From UPXZ01 sp964568675 (GTDB lineage Bacteria; Bacteroidota; Bacteroidia; Bacteroidales; Paludibacteraceae): a stretch of DNA of 64,000 nucleotides. The translations under genes and the position numbers were made by a program. The stretch is from assembly GCA_964568675.1 (NCBI GenBank), contig CAZMQV010000004.1, positions 1-64,000 on the forward strand, given 5' to 3'. Positions 61,110 to 64,000 of the stretch are shown here, piece after piece (the stretch's first letter is position 1; each line of letters starts with the position of its first letter). The notes under the pieces were generated by a model that was not told the origin of the DNA, searched no databases, and worked only from the letters and a program-made list of their open reading frames with translations.

Positions 61110-63545
61110 ATGAACAAAAATACTGACACAGAAATGGACTTTACATTGCTGTCTGAGAAGCCCATCGACATCGTTGGCATAGTCATGAAATACCTTTCGC
61201 ATTGGAAATGGTTCCTACTTTCTGTGATTATGTGTTTGCTTTTTGCCGTGGGAATAATCTTGTACTCACCACGAACTTATAGAGTAGCCACTACAATTAT
61301 TTTCAAGGATGACCAACGAGGCGGAGGCGCGTCGGAATTGAATATCTTAAAAGAAGTGGGATTAACTACTCAGCGCAACAACGTTGACAATGAAGTAGAA
61401 GTGCTAAAAAGATCGCTCATTGTAGAAGAAGTGGTACGCAATCTTGGGATGTACATATCTTATTCCGAAGAAAGACCGATTGAGCTTTACAATAAAATCG
61501 GTTTAGGAAGTATCTTGCCACAAGGCTTAAGGTCGAAAAGTGTAGAACTATACGATGATGAAATTCCTTTTAAGTTAAACATGCAAGACACCATCCTAAA
61601 CAACATCAAAGAAAGCATCGCTTTCGATGTTACTGCCAACGGCGAGAAAGGTTATGTTTTCAGTGGTACTTATGCTGACGAAGAATTTAACATTACTGCC
61701 GCAAAAACGGATAGTATCGTATTCCTTCCTTTAGGTACCGTCATGATGAGATGGACACAACCAAATTATATCGGAGAAAGAAAATTTAATATAAGATTTA
61801 GCAATCCAAAAAAAACAGCATTAAACTACACGAAATCAATAACCATAAAACTAACATCGAGAACTTCATCCGTGGCAGACATTTCATTTGTATGCCCTCA
61901 CCCACAATTAGGCATCGTGTTTCTCAAAGAATATATCAATGCCTACAACGCAAAAGCAATACGCGAGCAAATAGACCTTGCGGATAAAACATCCGCTGTG
62001 ATTGACGTGCATCTATCGAAGTTAACCAGCGAATTAGGTTCAGTGGAATCGCAAGTACAAAGCTACAAACAATCGCAAGGACTCACAAACATAGAACATC
62101 AGGCAGATATTTTCAATACACAAGCAGCCAATATCCGCGAAAAGAAATCCGACGTCGAAACTCAGTACGCCATTGTATCAAACCTCAACAACATTGTGCG
62201 AGGTATTAACAATCACGAACAGCTCATCCCTACAAACTCAGGTGTTTCGAGTCAATCCTTGAGCAACCAAATAGACAATTACAACCAGTTGGTGCTCGAA
62301 AGAAACAAACTTTCGCGTATTGCCTCGAGCAACAACCAATCGATGATAGAACTGAACAACAGAATCGAAACAACATTCAATTCGGTAAAAAACAGTCTTC
62401 AAAACGAAACAGACAATTTAAACATCCAGCGAAGCGACCTCAACTCCATGTTGTCTCAGAATTTCTCACGCATCAGAGCTATTCCTCAACAAGAGCGCGT
62501 ATTCTCCGACATCAAACGGCAGCAAGGCGTGAAAGAAGCTTTGTTTGTATATCTTCTTCAAAAAAAGGAAGAAAAATACATGAACATGGCAACCATCACT
62601 CCTAAATCAACAATAATTGACAATGTGTTTGTTAAAGGACTTGCATCGCCAAACGTGATGATAACCGGATTGATTTTCCTATTTCTCGGAGTATTCATTC
62701 CTTTTATAATCATATATCTCAAAGATCTGACACGCTATCAAATAAGTTCGAAAGAAGAGCTTGAAAAAATGTCATCAATCCCGGTGCTGGGAGAAATACC
62801 GATATCCAAAGAACTTAGCAACATTGTAGTGAAAGAAAATAACAACAACAGCATCAATGAGATGATAAGGCTGCTTCGCACCAATCTCTTATTTGTGATT
62901 GACAACAAAGAAAGCAAGGTTATTAACATGCTGTCGAGCATCAGTGGCGATGGAAAAACCTTTTCGACCATTAACCTGGCAATAAGCTTCGCGCTGCTTG
63001 ACAAAAAGGTATTAATTATCGAACTGGATATCCGTAAACCAAAAATTTCGGAATTTCTTTCGATGAGCAACGAAACAGGTATCACCATGTATTTGGCTGG
63101 TCATTTGGAGGAAGAAGAGCTAATTAAACCATCGGGATTAAATCCGAACCTATTCGTCATCAACAGTGGTCCCATTCCTCCGAATCCAAGCGAGCTACTT
63201 TCAAAACCAATTTTGGACGAACTCATCGTAAATTTAAAGTCGAAGTTCGATTTTATCATTGTGGATACAGCACCGGTAGGAGTAGTTTCGGATAGTTTTC
63301 TATTAAACCGAATCGCGGATGTGAATCTATATATTGTCCGTTCGGGCTATACTCCTAAAAAATACATCGAAGAAGCGATTACTTTCTACGAAGAAAAAAG
63401 ATTAAAGAAAATGTACTTTGTATTGAATGCCGTAGATATCACATCGAGCACCTACAAATATGGATATGGCAGAAAATACGGATATGGATACGGAAACACG
63501 AACAAAAAAAACTGGAAACACAGAATAACTCAGAAAAAACGGTAA
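61110..63545 (+). CDS. Wzc-like chain-length/tyrosine kinase protein
   Basis: The 811-residue inner-membrane protein has a Wzz domain with a membrane helix near residue 40, a long periplasmic coiled-coil region with GNVR domain, and a second helix (about 505-530; VMITGLIFLFLGVFIPFIII). The BY-kinase ATPase has Walker A SSISGDGKTFST (Lys616), Walker A' VLIIELDIRKPK with Glu where Asp is usual, and Walker B FDFIIVDTAPVG. It ends with a tyrosine-rich tail (YKYGYGRKYGYGYG) typical of autophosphorylation sites. The start is the ATG at 61110; the longer frame begins with TTG. It controls chain length and export with the Wza-like protein. Confidence 0.92.
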   Translation: MNKNTDTEMDFTLLSEKPIDIVGIVMKYLSHWKWFLLSVIMCLLFAVGIILYSPRTYRVATTIIFKDDQRGGGASELNILKEVGLTTQRNNVDNEVEVLKRSLIVEEVVRNLGMYISYSEERPIELYNKIGLGSILPQGLRSKSVELYDDEIPFKLNMQDTILNNIKESIAFDVTANGEKGYVFSGTYADEEFNITAAKTDSIVFLPLGTVMMRWTQPNYIGERKFNIRFSNPKKTALNYTKSITIKLTSRTSSVADISFVCPHPQLGIVFLKEYINAYNAKAIREQIDLADKTSAVIDVHLSKLTSELGSVESQVQSYKQSQGLTNIEHQADIFNTQAANIREKKSDVETQYAIVSNLNNIVRGINNHEQLIPTNSGVSSQSLSNQIDNYNQLVLERNKLSRIASSNNQSMIELNNRIETTFNSVKNSLQNETDNLNIQRSDLNSMLSQNFSRIRAIPQQERVFSDIKRQQGVKEALFVYLLQKKEEKYMNMATITPKSTIIDNVFVKGLASPNVMITGLIFLFLGVFIPFIIIYLKDLTRYQISSKEELEKMSSIPVLGEIPISKELSNIVVKENNNNSINEMIRLLRTNLLFVIDNKESKVINMLSSISGDGKTFSTINLAISFALLDKKVLIIELDIRKPKISEFLSMSNETGITMYLAGHLEEEELIKPSGLNPNLFVINSGPIPPNPSELLSKPILDELIVNLKSKFDFIIVDTAPVGVVSDSFLLNRIADVNLYIVRSGYTPKKYIEEAITFYEEKRLKKMYFVLNAVDITSSTYKYGYGRKYGYGYGNTNKKNWKHRITQKKR

Positions 63546-63625
63546 AAACGGTCAAATAAAAGTCTTCTAATTAATCTAAACTAAATTTATTACATGATTT
63601 TTTCATCAATCAAAAAAAAACAACT

Positions 63626-64000
63626 ATGGAACTAAATGGAGCAAAAATCATCAATTTGCTGAAACTACTCGACCGACGAGGTAATGTTTCGGTAATTGAG
63701 GAAATAAAGGACATTCCTTTTAACATAAACCGAACATACTGGATTTATGACGTACCGGGAGGTGAAATAAGAGGAGGACACGCTTACCACAAGAATCAGG
63801 AATTTATTGTGGCGTTATCGGGAAGTTTCGATGTAATTCTCGACAGTGGTAAAGAGCAGAAAACTTTCACACTCAATCGCTCATATTACGGACTGTATGT
63901 GCCCGAGGGCATTTGGCGTCAGATGAAAAACTTCTCGACCAACTCCCTTGCACTAATTTTAGCGTCACATCCTTATATGCCGGACGATTATATTTTCGAC
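63626..64000 (+). CDS. FdtA/QdtA-type cupin (sugar 3,4-ketoisomerase), truncated by window end
   Basis: The first 125 codons of a cupin-fold protein are present. The patterns VPGGEIRGGHAYHKNQEFIV, ALSGSFDVILDSG and YGLYVPEGIWRQMKNFS match dTDP-4-keto-6-deoxyglucose 3,4-ketoisomerases, which supply dTDP-Fuc3NAc or dTDP-Qui3NAc. The histidine pair (GHAYHK) typical of the active site is present. Its place after the Wzc-like gene suggests the polysaccharide carries a 3-amino-3,6-dideoxyhexose. The gene continues beyond the window. Confidence 0.85.
   Translation, partial: MELNGAKIINLLKLLDRRGNVSVIEEIKDIPFNINRTYWIYDVPGGEIRGGHAYHKNQEFIVALSGSFDVILDSGKEQKTFTLNRSYYGLYVPEGIWRQMKNFSTNSLALILASHPYMPDDYIFD

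Overview
The window comes from a Bacteroidetes chromosome, most likely order Bacteroidales. The signs are paired SusC/SusD proteins, a hybrid two-component regulator (HTCS), several proteins ending in type IX secretion (T9SS) sorting domains, lipoproteins with Bacteroidetes-type lipoboxes, and promoters of the TTTG-N20-TAnnTTTG type. Gene density is high and no rRNA, tRNA, CRISPR array, transposase or phage gene was seen.

Layout. 1-506 is a repeat-bearing intergenic stretch. 507-3670 holds two coupled genes for a small T9SS cargo protein and a Cthe_2159-type carbohydrate-binding protein. 3826-12220 (minus strand) is a complete phosphate-starvation locus: phosphate-selective porin, pstS, pstC, pstA, pstB, phoU, and a PhoB/PhoR pair. 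The porin and pstS promoters carry matching 11-bp-period repeats at identical distance from the -7 box, which I read as Pho boxes. 12535-16116 (plus) holds recG, ndk and a LysM/M23 peptidase.

16.2-56.1 kb is one large polysaccharide utilisation locus. On the minus strand are two SusC/SusD pairs, a surface lipoprotein, an M60-type metallopeptidase, a stand-alone discoidin-like secreted protein, a BNR-PL8 polysaccharide lyase, an HTCS, and the glycosidases GH105, GH2, GH29 and a GH95-like enzyme. Diverging on the plus strand is a uronate-catabolic operon: kduI, kduD, a DUF4861 protein, kdgK, eda and an ExuT-like transporter. A consistent reading is that the M60 peptidase and PL8 lyase open a uronic-acid-containing glycan, possibly attached to protein. 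Side-chain glycosidases (fucosidase and galactosidase types) trim it, GH105 releases the unsaturated uronate, and the plus-strand operon takes that sugar through KDG and KDPG to pyruvate and glyceraldehyde 3-phosphate. Four consecutive gene products share one discoidin-like module, which suggests a common ligand.

56.3-58.9 kb holds a PAS/LuxR-type regulator and a two-gene minus-strand unit (parallel beta-helix protein and small lipoprotein). After a 1.3-kb non-coding stretch, 60.25 kb to the window end begins an exopolysaccharide cluster: Wza-like export protein, Wzc-like tyrosine kinase, and a truncated FdtA/QdtA-type sugar ketoisomerase.

The strongest candidates for something new are the M60-PL8 locus with its shared module, a PstS-like segment built into PstC, and a structured kduI leader with a possible small membrane peptide.
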